From Lamellibrachia columna (Eukaryota > Annelida > Polychaeta > Sabellida > Siboglinidae): a stretch of 64,000 nt of DNA. The number at the start of each line of letters is the position of its first letter. Position 1 is the first letter of the stretch. The stretch spans positions 54,245,510 to 54,309,509 of the forward strand of contig OY759266.1 in assembly GCA_963662155.1 (NCBI GenBank), in the 5' to 3' direction. The translations under genes were made by a program, and so were the position numbers. A model generated the notes under the pieces. The model was not told the DNA's origin, ran no database searches, and saw only the letters and a list, made by a program, of their open reading frames with translations. This document shows positions 1 to 11,700 of this stretch, in pieces.

Positions 1-2040
1 TAGACGTAACATGTTGGAATCTGTCGTGAAGGTGAAGCGGATGTAGACGTAACAGGTGTCAGTTATAGGAAGTGTATGACGATCGGTCTATTTCAACTTA
101 CTTCAATATCGGTTCCATGTAACCCCGATTTCCCTATGTTGAAATTAATACCGATGTTTAATATTATATTACTAAATTTTTTTTTAAAACAGATGAGGCC
201 AATTACTTGTATACAAAGAATGTCAACACAAAGCAAGACAAATCCAATCTAAACAAAACATATGCCACACCCCACGTTTTCTGGCACTGGACCCAAGTAT
301 TGTAATTAAATTAAGTATCTTGGCTGCCTCAGTAGCAACTACGTCATTGGCACTGACTGGTGTCCTTGTCTAATTACTGGCGCGCGTTGTTTCTCGTGTC
401 CGGCTTTTCATCCGGACTTCCGGTGGCAGCACATGTTTTTTATCTTTCAATAAGCACCTCACAAATCAGTGCCAAATCATTCCTTATATTTAGGGTAACG
501 TGAAATACGCATTAAATTTAACTTTTCCCCATGTGCTGCATCAGTCAATGGGATGAGAAAGAAGTTTAATAAATTTAAGTTAATTTTACATATGTGGGTC
601 TTATCAGACACTATTTCAGATTATCAGTATTGTGCAAAGCGGTAGGTATAAATGAGTTGGGAGAACAAGCGTAAGATAATCATTATGAGAAGATACCTTT
701 CAACGTGTTATGTAAAATCCCAACGAAACACGAGTTACGTGTGTAGACGTCTATGCTTAGAATTAACCAGGTGTCAATGTCTGGTGTTTACCGAATTCTG
801 ATTTTCGTTAACAGCTGATATAAAGCATCTTTGTTAGATGTCTCCATGCGCATTTAAAATAACTTTTTTGAAAGTGCCAAAGTCGTCCGTTGTTGAGTAT
901 GCCACTAAACCCACCAGGGTGACGCGAACAGCAGTATAATACCAGGCACACAGACGCCAATAACCCGAAGGCGATGCACTATTTTTGTCATAATTTTGTT
1001 TCCGGAAAGATAGGGTAAACAAAAATCGAGGCCTAGTATCGATGTCAACGTCATCCTAGATTCCAGTGTCAACACGGAGAGCAACGACCTGCGTGCTAGG
1101 CAGGTTTCTGCGTGCATACATACACTCACAGCATTCCAAGAAGCGGTCCTATTGCCTGGAGCATACTTCGCAACGTCGCGCTGCTATCGTGCGATAACCT
1201 CGTATATATTTGAGCAGACTGGGTCATTGGTATAATGCCGAACGCAACACGACCTTGCCAGAAATCGCAGTTTAGCCTCTGTACCGAGGCCACGTTCCAG
1301 ACGCATCGCGTATATCGTGTTTGCCGTCTGTCTTGTTGACAAGGCCCGGGGACCGTTGAGTGCGGACTGGTATTCCGAATTCACGCTAGGTGAAGACGAG
1401 TTCACGATTTCTTGACTGCGGTAGATGCCGCGATGCTACTGTGTGAGGGATATTTATCATCAATTTATGTTTTGCACTTCTTCGTATCTCTTGGGTTTCG
1501 AGAACTTGTTTAACTCTATAACGGGTCACATTGCGACGGAACTCGGTGGAAAGAGAAAGAAAACGTGTTTTTTTGTGCTTTCCTGAACCAAAACCCGGAC
1601 AATGATTAAATCACATTCTCTAAAAGCCACGTGATACCAACACTAACACAGAGTGAGTTAATGCTGCACATTCTTCGATAACCGGAGAAACCTACAGATC
1701 GCAGAAGATCCTCCAAACGTTTGCATGAAACAAATGCATCAAACAAATATTAAATAAGGGCTAAACAAAATAAACTGCATAGCGGTCCATTGGCTGAGCG
1801 AGCCATTGGCTGAGCGATCCATTGTCCATTGGCTGAGCGGTCGATCGCGAGGAATCCATCAAATGCGCCAAACGTAAACACCGACACTGGAGTTTTCTGG
1901 GATAGGAAATGCCCCAGCACGAAAACGTATTGAAAATAACATATCAAGTCGACATTAACGATTTTATTAAATACAACTGATTCCAACATTTCCATTACGT
2001 GTGTGTTTTATTCCATCTAGATTCTAGAGCAGAGAGTCCC
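1..2040. other. Intergenic sequence, no gene recognised
   Basis: No reading frame here has a recognisable domain, and none is longer than about 80 codons. The only local structure I see is at 1781-1850, where a short unit containing ATTGGCTGAGCG is repeated about four times. Inverted CCAAT boxes (ATTGG) fall in each unit, but nothing downstream looks like a gene, so I treat it as a simple tandem repeat. Confidence 0.5.
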
Positions 2041-2041
2041 T

Positions 2042-2330
2042 ATGTATCAACCTTGGCGCACACCTGTAAGGCTGGTAACAGAAATCCGTAAGATTGCAAA
2101 CGAACCCAAATCATTACCTAAGCCCACCGGTTTGCCGCGCATGCTCAAAGGGACCTCGCTGTCCAAACTTGATTGGTTCTCGCGACACGATGGCGCAGCT
2201 AACTGCGCACTGCTAACATATTCACGAGGTTTGCTCTTCGGACGTGTCTTGAACTGGTGGTCTGTAATTCCAATGCCATTTGACAAAGGCAGGCCGTATC
2301 CCGTAATGTAAAACAGCCATGAAGCCCGTG
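2042..2330. repeat. Dispersed repeat, copy 1
   Basis: About 250 bases here match 62590-62840 in the same orientation. Shared stretches include CACACCTGTAAG, GTAACAGAAATCC and GCTCTTCGGA, in the same order and spacing with moderate divergence. The open frames on both strands are short and differ between the two copies, so this looks like a non-coding interspersed repeat. I could not assign it to a family or find terminal repeats. Confidence 0.55.
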
Positions 2331-3190
2331 AGGAACGACTCCTACGCCCGTAAGACTGTCAACTTTGTGAAAATCTGTTATACTTATATATGAGTTGGGG
2401 CATGTGACACATGTAGTTATGTGTCTATGTATTTGAGTGTTTGCTTTTGTTGACATTTCAATATATGAAAATGAAATTAACAAATAAAAATTTCCATTCC
2501 CAATTTTTTTCTCAAAATTTCCAATTCTTGGCGACGGTATCGACCGGTATCCCGCCAACACGCGTGCCAGTTGAAGCACATCGGTGGACCATAGTTTGTG
2601 GTATGGATGATGTCGTCTGACGCAATGAACAACAATGATATCATAATGATTTTTTTATCGCGAGCGCCACGTGACAACAACATAAACGAACAACGGTGCA
2701 ATTGATTTGTCTATCTCAGATTGGCACAGAGTCTAAATCAATCGTAAGCAGACTAGAAAAAAGAGCTAATTAGGCCTCTACCACACAAGCTGTGATATTC
2801 ATTGTGCAAGAGTACGGTATCTGTGTAGGAGTGGCAATACCCGACACTTGCTGGGTTAATTAGTTGTGTAAACCTACATATGTGCGGTCGAAGCCCCTGG
2901 CCATACACGAAGCGAGGGCTGGTGTGGCACAGTTCCATAATTAGACGAAATTTTTGAATAGTAATTGCACCGTACTCGTAATATTGTCGCACTCAGCATG
3001 CATCTCTCCGTGGACAGAAGTGAGAGAAAACACGTCCTTCATCCGGTATCCGGACAATCCCACAAGACATATTTAATATCATAGTACGTAACCACACAAG
3101 GCCGATGGAATGGATCAAAAGTCAATACATCCTGTACTATTATTTACCACAGAACAATGCTTCATAAAGCAAGCCACAGTCACTTAAATT
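2331..3190. other. Intergenic sequence, nothing recognised
   Basis: AT-rich single-copy sequence with short frames only. I see no domain, RNA gene or repeat. Confidence 0.4.
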
Positions 3191-3195
3191 AGCTG

Positions 3196-3312
3196 TATGG
3201 TTGCACCATGTATGGTGCACCATGTATGGGTGCACCATGTATGGTGCACCATGTATGGGCGCACCATGTATGGGTGCACCGTGTATGGGTGCACCATGTA
3301 TGGGTGCACCAT
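3196..3312. repeat. Minisatellite, 14-15 bp unit
   Basis: About eight tandem copies of a unit containing CACCATGTATGG, with one extra G in some copies. The array opens frames on both strands (the minus frame repeats His-Gly-Ala-Pro), which I take as by-products of the repeat and not as genes. Confidence 0.85.
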
Positions 3313-3784
3313 GCTTGCTTTCGATAGAATAATTAGTAGAATATCCCGGGATTTGTTGGGGGGGTTTGTCCCATTTAACACTGAGGGTTTCTCCACCGGA
3401 ACTATGTATAAACTGTGGTTTTTTCCCGGATTCCAATTAACAAGACCTACTTTTCGACCAAGCTTGCATGTTTGTCAACCTATCCCCAAACTACTCACGT
3501 ATCACGAGTAGGTGTTAGTACCGTACTATTACGTACGTATAACGAAACACTAACTCCGAACAATCACGTATGACACGAAAGACGTTATGAACAAGTGTAC
3601 GTAAATGCGAAATACGAAGACTTCGTGAATCGTGTTACGTACGCGAGGGCGTGCGGAGGTGTGCTTGTGCGCGAACGATTCGACCCCAGTAGAACGCTAG
3701 ATCCTCATGGTCTGGGTATTCTTTGCAACTATACAAACTTACAAACTATGAATTACAAGACGCGAAGTCGTTCTTTTATGTGTT

Positions 3785-3947
3785 CAGTGGCGTGTGTAGG
3801 TTCTCGCAAACGGGGAGGCCGGGGGGACGGGGGGGGGGCAAGCTTAGTCACCCACTAGTTCACCATGCTACCGTGTAGTGGCGCAACAGGTTAAATACGA
3901 AAAAAAAAATGGTCATGGTCCAATCCCCCCCACTAAATACGACACTG
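3785..3947 (-). mobile_element. hAT-type MITE, copy 1
   Basis: The ends are imperfect inverted repeats: CAGTGGCGTGTGTAGG on the left and the complement of CTAAATACGACACTG on the right. The flanks TATGTGTT (3777-3784) and TACGTGTT (3948-3955) form an 8-bp target duplication with one mismatch, which is the hAT signature. Internal sequence (a G/C run, then AAGCTTAGTCA) is shared in the opposite orientation with 8121-8278, 58700-58790 and 62324-62450. It has no coding capacity. Confidence 0.65.
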
Positions 3948-4026
3948 TACGTGTTACAGGTTTTCGCATTTCTGGCCAACCCCACGGTGCTATTTCCTAA
4001 CAAATAAAATAATATTACCTCATACT

Positions 4027-6222
4027 TTGTCAGGTGGCAGTATGGTCGAGGATAACAAGAGCAGAGAAAAGGAGAAGACTGTGGATCAGAAGAAGAAAGA
4101 TGACAGGAGGCAGAGTATGCAACAAAAGAGAGGTAAGCGGGTGAGTGGAGAGGGATTGCCAGGTGGTAAGACAGTAAAGGTTGATGATAGAAGAGAAAAG
4201 GGGCATAGTGTGCGGCAGGAGAGGACACTTAAAGATGCACGAGTTGGACAGATTGTATTGTCGGTGATATTACCAATAATGGGAGGCAGGGGTGAGGAAT
4301 ATAGGAACTGTAGGAGGATGGTGATCAACACACAAGTACAGAAGGTATGTATGGAGGAGGGAGTAGGCTTCATAGACATGTGGTTAAACTTTGTGGGAAG
4401 AGGTTACTTTTTCATGAGAGATGGACTTCATCTGACAGGGAAGGGTGCTGCAGTCTACAGTGTACAGGAAGAAGACACACCGACCAATACTTGAACTTTG
4501 CGTCCCACCACCCCAAACATCAGAAGTTAGGAGTGGTCAGAACCCTTATGCACAGGTGTGAGACGATAACTTCAGTGGAGGGGGACAAGAAGGAAGAGGT
4601 GGAACACTTGAGAGAAGCTCTAAGAGTATGTGGCTATCCGTCCTGGGCCTTGAACAAGGTGACAGATAGCTGTAAGAAGAAAAAGAATAAGAAAAAAACA
4701 AATGACAGAAATTACAGGAGCCAAGTAGTCATCCCATACGTAGAGGGGGTCTCAGAGAGAGTACACCGAGTACTGAAGAAATATGGAGTAGCAACAGCTA
4801 TGCGTCCCCACACCACACTCAGGCACTTGTTGGTACATCCCAAGGACAAAGTAGAGCTAGAAGAACAGGGTGAACTGGTGTACCAAATACCATGCAAGAA
4901 CTGTGGTGCTGAGTACATTGGGGAGACAGGAAGACTACTAAAAACACGACTGGAGGAACACAGAAAGGATGTAGACAACACGAAAAAAGAGAAATACACA
5001 AGGAGCGGGAAAAAAAGATTGATGTCTACCATCAATAAATCTGCCCTTACAGACCATGTGACAACTGAAAACCACATCATAGACTGGGAGGGAGTGAACA
5101 TTGTAGACAAGGAACCCAACCGAAGAATCCGGCACATCTGTGGTAAGACAGTAAAGGTTGATGATAGAAGAGAAAAGGGGCATAGTGTGCAGCAGGAGAG
5201 GACACTTAAAGATGCATGAGTTGGACAGATTGTATTGTCGGTGATATTACCAATAATGGGAGGCAGGGGTGAGGAATATAGGAACTGTAGGAGGATGGTG
5301 ATCAACACACAAGTACAGAAGGTATGTATGGAGGAGGGAGTAGGCTTCATAGACATGTGGTTAAACTTTGTGGGAAGAGGTTACTTTTTCATGAGAGATG
5401 GACTTCATCTGACAGGGAAGGGTGCTGCAGTCTACAGTGTACAGGAAGAAGACACACCGACCAATACTTGAACTTTGCGTCCCACCACCCCAAACATCAG
5501 AAGTTAGGAGTGGTCAGAACCCTTATGCACAGGTGTGAGACGATAACTTCAGTGGAGGGGGACAAGAAGGAAGAGGTGGAACACTTGAGAGAAGCTCTAA
5601 GAGTATGTGGCTATCCGTCCTGGGCCTTGAACAAGGTGACAGATAGCTGTAAGAAGAAAAAGAATAAGAAAAAAACAAATGACAGAAATTACAGGAGCCA
5701 AGTAGTCATCCCATACGTAGAGGGGTCTCAGAGAGAGTACACCGAGTACTGAAGAAATATGGAGTAGCAACAACTATGCGTCCCCACACCACCCTCAGGC
5801 GCTTGTTGGTACATCCCAAGGACAAAGTAGAGCTAGAAGAACAGGGTGAACTGGTGTACCAAATATCATGCAAGAACTGTGGTGCTGAGTACATTGGGGA
5901 GACAGGAAGACTACTAAAAACACGACTGGAGGAACACAGAAAGGATGTAGACAACACGAAAAAAGAGAAATACACAAGGAGCGGGAAAAAAAGATTGATG
6001 TCTACCATCAATAAATCTGCCCTTACAGACCATGCGACAACTGAAAACCACATCATAGACTGGGAGGGAGTGAACATTGTAGACAAGGAACCCAACCGAA
6101 GAATCCGGCACATCAAGGAAGCCATCTGGATCAGAAAAACTAGAACACCCATCAACAGAGACGAGGGCAATTATGAACTGCCTCACGTGTACGATGAAGT
6201 CATCAAGCGTCATAGGTACTGA
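4027..6222 (+). mobile_element. Chimeric SGNH-esterase / Penelope-like retroelement remnant, tandemly duplicated
   Basis: Two protein types follow each other. The first (frame 4027-4494, 155 codons) ends with an SGNH/GDSL-hydrolase-like tail that includes FIDMWLNF and the block RDGLHLTGKGAAV. Such esterase domains are known from ORF1 of CR1/L2-type LINEs. From about 4470 the sequence encodes the C-terminal part of a Penelope-like element: YLNFASHHP, VVRTL, then a GIY-YIG endonuclease with CKNCGAEYIGETGR and TRLEEHR. The frame changes at the join. The Penelope reverse transcriptase core is absent. Only the second copy (frame 5776-6222) continues to the typical C-terminus (TPINRDEGNYELPHVYD). 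I judge this a dead, rearranged composite and not a host gene. Confidence 0.75.
4164..6117 (+). repeat. 977-bp direct tandem duplication within the retroelement
   Basis: TGGTAAGACAGTAAAGG occurs at 4164 and again at 5141, and the sequence after each stays nearly identical for about 970 bases. Unit A is 4164-5140 and unit B is 5141 to about 6117. Unit A reads through as one 290-codon frame (4347-5219). Unit B has lost one G in a run of five (4745 region against 5718 region), which splits it into frames 5324-5752 and 5776-6222. The near-identity implies a recent duplication. Confidence 0.9.
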
Positions 6223-6304
6223 TGAAATCAACGTGACACGTTGATGAAAGCCTCTACCAGGTAAACTAAACACACCTTGGATATGTAAAATGAAAATTAT
6301 CTGA

Positions 6305-6541
6305 TATGAGAAAGTACTCTTTCTCACAGAGGGTGATAAATGATTAGAACAAACTGCCAAATGATTGTGTTAATGCTAGTAGTGTGAATATGCTTAAAAA
6401 TAGAATTGACAGATATCTGAAATGGGCGGGCTACACATAGATGATAAAATTGTTGGACTCTCAATAAGCCAATGGCTTCCTTGTCCACTTACCATCTGGA
6501 ACTTGTTGTTTGGGATGGCAATCTTGTTAAATCCTGTTAAA
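6305..6541 (+). mobile_element. CR1-like LINE 3' end fragment
   Basis: This matches the 3' ends of the CR1-like copies at 13100-14205 (same strand) and 36905-37441 (opposite strand). Shared features are TTCTCACAGAGG, TTGGACTCTC, GCCAATGGCTTCCTTGTCC and a terminal tandem ATCTTGTTAA/ATCCTGTTAA. It carries only the last codons and 3' UTR. It follows the Penelope remnant by about 80 bases, so the two insertions are adjacent or one landed beside the other. Confidence 0.75.
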
Positions 6542-6544
6542 CCT

Positions 6545-7140
6545 ACTTGTACCCAATATAAGTGTACATGTAAATTGTATAAGATGCCCTGTCCGAGTAG
6601 GCCTATGCCATCCCGGCATCAGTTATATAAAAACACATTGTTGAATAAAATAATTTTCGGGTATGGCCTAAATATTTATATACCATAGTATGTATAAAAG
6701 TTCACTCGTCGTTGAATTTCCAAATAACGCTGCCGAACGCATTTCTTTGACCAAGAAGGTTCATCGAATATAAAGCTATCATTATAGTTGTGACAAGGTG
6801 TATAGGCAACAATAAGCACGGATTATATACAAACATAAGGACGGAATTTGCAAGCAATTTGTGCTAAGGCAATGTTTAAACACAAAACTGGTTAATTACG
6901 AAAAAGTTTTGCAGAAATAAAGGTAAAAGGTGCGTTCTTATATTGCACGGTATCCAGTCCTTGGGACTGTTCAAAGCGCTTTACACTTCACCCCCTGGCA
7001 GACCTGTTCATTCGAAAGCCATTTCGACTTCTCTTGGAAGCATTCAACCACGCTGCAATTGCTGCGCGAAGACTATTCACACTCATTTATAAAGCTGAGT
7101 GAACTGTAGCAATGTGGGATGAACGAAATTGCCAAAGATT
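6545..7140. other. Intergenic sequence, nothing recognised
   Basis: No reading frame with a recognisable domain and no repeat structure until the minisatellite starts near 7144. Confidence 0.4.
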
Positions 7141-7143
7141 CGT

Positions 7144-8012
7144 AACGGCAGCAAGAGGATGCGGGTGTAATAATCATGTTGTGGGTTTGTGTGGGTGTAG
7201 CAATCATGTTGTGGGTTTGTGCAGGTGTAATATTCATGTCGTGAGTTTGTGCGGGTGTGGTAATCATGTTGTTGGTTTGTGTTGGTGTGTTAATAATGTT
7301 GTGGTTTTTATGCATGCGGGTGTGGTAATCATGGTGTGGGTTTGTGCAGGTGTGATAATCATGTGTTCGGTTTGTGCGGGTGTAATAATCATGTTGTGGG
7401 TTTGTGCATGCGTGCTAATCATGTTGTGAGTTTGTACTGGCGTGATAATCATGTTTTGGGTTTATGCGGGTGTAATAAATCATGTTGTGGATTTGTGCGT
7501 GTGTGGTAATCATGTTGTGAGTTTGTGTGGGTGTGATAATCATGGGAGCTTGTGCATGTATGGTAATCATGTTGTGAGTTTGTGTGGGTGTGATAATCAT
7601 GTGAGCTTGTGTGTGTATGGTAATCATGTCGTGAGCTTGTGCAGGTGTAATAATATTTGTTGTGAGTTTGTGCAGGTGTGATAATCATGTTTTGGGTTTG
7701 TGCGGGTGTAATAATCATGTTGTGGATTTGTGCGTGTGTAGTAATCATGTTGAGCTTGTGCGGGTGTAATAATCATGTTGTGGGTTTGTGTCGGTGTGTT
7801 AATAATGTTGTTTTGCGGGTGTGGTAATCATGTTGTGGGTTTGTGCGGGTGTAATAATCATGTTGTTGTTTGTCAGTGTATTTAATGTTTAATGTTTTTT
7901 TTTTTTGCGGGTGTGGTAATCATGTTGTGGGTTTGTGTCGGTGTGTTAATAATGTTGTTTTGCGGGTGTGGTAATCATGTTGTGGGTTTGTGCGGGTCTG
8001 GAAATCAAGTTG
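7144..8012. repeat. Minisatellite, about 30-bp unit
   Basis: Roughly 28 imperfect copies of a unit containing TAATCATGTTGTGGGTTTGTG; unit length drifts between about 27 and 36. It opens frames on both strands (Asn-His-Val-Val on plus, Gln-Thr-His-Asn-Met-Ile on minus). Stop codons appear where the unit length changes, so I do not call a gene. Confidence 0.9.
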
Positions 8013-8120
8013 CAGGATCGACACGGATGCGGGTAGCAAACAAGAAGAACCACTTCCACACGACGTGTACAGGCACGGGCATTCCTCAGGTGACGGAGTT
8101 AACAACAAGCATTACACGTT

Positions 8121-8278
8121 TTGTGGCATATTGGGGGGGGGCTCATGGCTTAAATATTTGAATTTGCTTAAATATCAAATTTTTTTCTTATGTAATCTGT
8201 TGCACAACTGCATGGTAAACTGATGGATGATTAAGCTTCCCCTTGGCCCCCCTTTGCGAGATCCTAAATACGCCACTG
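8121..8278 (+). mobile_element. hAT-type MITE, copy 2
   Basis: It starts with TTGTGGCATATTGGGG and ends with CCTAAATACGCCACTG, an imperfect inverted pair matching the family at 3785-3947. Shared internal motifs are ATGGTAAACT and TTAAGCTT followed by a C run. The flanking 8-mers do not match each other, so the insertion is old or one end is damaged. Confidence 0.5.
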
Positions 8279-8288
8279 GAATCAGTCA

Positions 8289-8294
8289 TTTATT
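8289..8294 (-). promoter_or_regulatory. METTL23: Candidate polyadenylation signal of METTL23
   Basis: On the minus strand this reads AATAAA, about 455 bases downstream of the METTL23 stop codon. No transcript evidence is available, and it lies close to the MITE end, so it is only the best-placed canonical hexamer. Confidence 0.3.
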
Positions 8295-8671
8295 TGCATC
8301 CATTCAATGGCAGGCCTCGTTTCTGTTGAATTCCGTTACACTCAAATCGAGTGATATCCGAAATGCCATGAAAACTTTGCTACGTACTTGTACAGATAAT
8401 CTTTTAATAGACACTGTGTGAGAGATGCATGATGGTGCCGTCTAATTTAGAATATGGATTCAGGCTACTGATGCAGACAGATAGATTTCTATTGTGCTGC
8501 TATCTAGCAATCAAGAAACGTACACATAACTACATTACAGGTGTAAGGATCTGCTTCATATATACATTTTATATAACACGCATCCATATAAACATACAAT
8601 AACAGTACTGTTATTTACAATAAAAAAAATTATTCACAAGGTACATGACGGCAATAATGATCAACTGATAA

Positions 8672-8760
8672 GTAGACACCTGGCAGTGAAAGTATGTGGT
8701 CACATGTCAGTGAAAGTATGTGGTCACATGACAGTGAAAGTATGTGGTCACACGACAGTG
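8672..8760 (-). repeat. 24-bp tandem repeat spanning the METTL23 stop codon
   Basis: On the plus strand GTATGTGGTCACATGACAG and close variants recur every 24 bases, three full times. A more diverged copy (GTATGTTGTGGTCACCTGG) lies inside the last METTL23 exon. On the coding strand each unit carries GTGTGACC or ATGTGACC, and the TGA of the most upstream unit is the stop codon (8748-8750). Confidence 0.8.
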
Positions 8761-11700
8761 ATGACCATCATCTGTATGTTGTGGTCACCTGGCAGCGTTG
8801 ACCCGGCCAGATGTGGATGGTCAGCTTGAAAGCTGGACAGTGCGATATGTTTACAAGTCATCCCCCACTTGACCAGCAAGTGTTCTATGCAACGCTCAGA
8901 ACTGCAATGAGAGAGAGAGAGAGAACTGTAATCACTACTATCCTTGGCATTCTTATAACACCATTGGCACTCAGATGACTATGTACTGTCATATATCAGT
9001 TATACTAATCCATTCACATTATCACATACTTAGCTAGCAGAAGGTATTAACCCCCTTGCTGTCACCAATGTCGTTGCAACACATGTTTTATAAACTCCAT
9101 GTAAGGCAAGTTTTCCTGGTCATTAAAATGTTTAATAAATATTAAGAACATATTGATAGGCCTCTGGAGGACTATCAGGTGTCTTATTCTGTCGGGTAGT
9201 TTTTAAGGATTTGTACAAATCTTATTTATAAATACAGTTTAGTGAGCAATCTTCTTAATGTTGCTTTAGAAGTTAAATTTATTCTTTGGTTCCCATAAGT
9301 GATGTGCCATGTTAATTGTTTTAAAGAATACCATTAAGCAAAAATTATCGTCTTTTCACCATAAAATATTTGTTTGTGTCACAGAGAGCATGACTATGTC
9401 GAATGCATTTCTTTTATTACCAAAGCATGTGAAGGAAATCACTGCCACTCTCACCCTCGTGGTTTGTAAGCTCCTAGGAACCCTTTCTGTATCAGTGGTG
9501 TAAGCCAAATGAAATGATTTACCTTCTCTCTTGGTAAGTCGTCCAGAATTCTGCTTTCTGGTTCTTCTCCAACAAATACTTAACAGTGACTAGTACATCC
9601 TCAAAGTCTGAAAAATTCAGTAAAGAAATTGAGATGTGCAGTGCAAACATTAATAAATTCAACCAACTCACTGGTAGTCCCCTGCCTGGCCAGACATATT
9701 ATCCTGCTAGATGGGGAACTGTTTCAATTCAAACAGAATCTCCAAACCTTGGACAAGTGGTGATGTTTCTGCCAGCAATAATTACACTCTTCACTAGAGT
9801 TGACATATTATATATTAATACCAATAAAATTTCTATAGCGCATAAATCATCAGGAACCCAAGCCTAGATGTGTAACAAACCAGATTCACTAAGCACGAGA
9901 TAATGAACAGGACCACACAACAGTCACCATCAGAGTGACAGACCACCGAGGATTTAAGGTGGAAATGCAATTATTTTTAATATGTCAAGTTTTTTGCTGA
10001 AGGTAGCTTTAGTTTAAGACAGGGTTGAAAAAAATCATGATTTTTATAAAAAAAAAAAAATAGGATTTTTTAAATTTAAATCAGATTTATTTGATTTTTT
10101 TTATTTATTGGATTTTTTTGAAATCTGTTATATAGATATTTATATAGATGTTTAAATTTGTAAACTCTTTCAAACATGTTCTATTCGAATCGATTTGGGT
10201 TCTTGTCTTAACAGAGGGTACATGATTTTTGCTTATATAAAGACATTAGACAATGTCCACAAGGCCTCACCCCCTGTAGTTGCATAATCTGTCTTGGAAA
10301 GGAAAGCATGCTGTGTGTCTGTGGCTGTAGCAGTGGTAATTATTGTTTGCCTATAGGGTGAAAGGAGATACAGGTCCAAACCAGAATCTCTGAAACTGAA
10401 AGATGCAGATGGAAAGATAATCACAGTCGAGAAAGAGAAGATAGAGAGATGGAAGGAGCATTTCCAACAGGTTCTCAATCGTGCAGATCCACCCAGACTT
10501 GCAGACATCCCGGAGGCAGCAGATGACCTTGAAATCAACCTCGACCAAATCACAGAAGCAGAAGTCAGAGAAGCCATTAAAGCCCAGAAGAATGGAAAAG
10601 CACCAGGAAGCGACAGCGTCTGCGCAGAAATGCTGAAAGCAGATGAACAAGAAACACCCAGAATCCTCTGCCAGATCTTCCAGAGAATATGGGATGAAGA
10701 AGACACACCAGATGATTGGAAGACAGGCACAATTATCAAGCTACCAAAGAAGGGCGACTTGGGGAACTGTAACAACTGGCGGGGCATAACCTTGATATCA
10801 ATGACATGCAAGATTTTCAGCCGCATAATCCTGAAGAGAATATCAGCAGCTACAGATACAATCCTCCGCCAGGAACAAGCCGGTTTCAGAAGAGGAAAGT
10901 CATGCATCGACCACATTTTCACACTACGGCAGATTTTGGAACAAAGCACGGAATGGAACAGTACGATCTACATTGCCTTCATTGACTTTGAAAAGGCCTT
11001 TGACAGCCTTCACAGAGAATCCCTGTGGAGAATATTACGTCACTACGGGATCCCACAGAAGATGGTAAATGTGATCAAGATAGTTTACACAGACGTCCAG
11101 TGTCAAGTCGCCTGTAACAGTCACATGTCAGACAGCTTTAGCGTAAAATCCGGAGTAAAACAGGGATGCATTCTCTCACCATTTCTTTTCACCCTTGCCA
11201 TCGACTGGCTGATGATAGAAACCATCAAAAATGGAAACAGAGGCATCAGATGGACACTTACCTCGATCTTGGAAGACCTGGACTATGCAGATGACATTGG
11301 ACTGCTGTCTAACAGGCACAAGGACATGCAAGAAAAGATGGACAAACTCACAAGAACAGCACCACAGATTGGGTTAAAGCTCAACACAGCAAAAACCAAA
11401 CTGATGAGGATCAACAACAAGACAGATAACCCCATCACCATAAACAACATAAACAACAGTGAGGCTTTGGAAGACGTTCAGGACTTTGCATACCTGGGAA
11501 GCAAAATCACAACAGATGGAGACTCTGCAAAAGATGCCACGGCTAGGATCAGAAAGGCAAGTCAGACCTTCGCTATGCTGAAGCCCATCTGGAAATCCAA
11601 GCAACTGAGATTGGAAACAAAACTGAGACTGTACAATAGTAATGTTCTCAGTGTACTTCTCTATGGCTCCGAGTGCTGGAAACTGACAGCCAAGCTAGCA

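Noticed and set aside
2042..2311. Frames on both strands as small genes
   Set aside because: The sequence is a dispersed repeat and the frames are not kept in the second copy.
3595..3858. 87-codon plus-strand frame as a gene
   Set aside because: Its end lies in the MITE at 3785-3947 and it has no recognisable domain.
4347..5219. 290-codon frame as a host gene
   Set aside because: It is out-of-frame esterase sequence followed by Penelope-like sequence, with a broken duplicate directly after it.
7073..8161. Several Asn/His/Thr-rich frames on both strands
   Set aside because: Minisatellite translation with frame breaks wherever the unit length changes.
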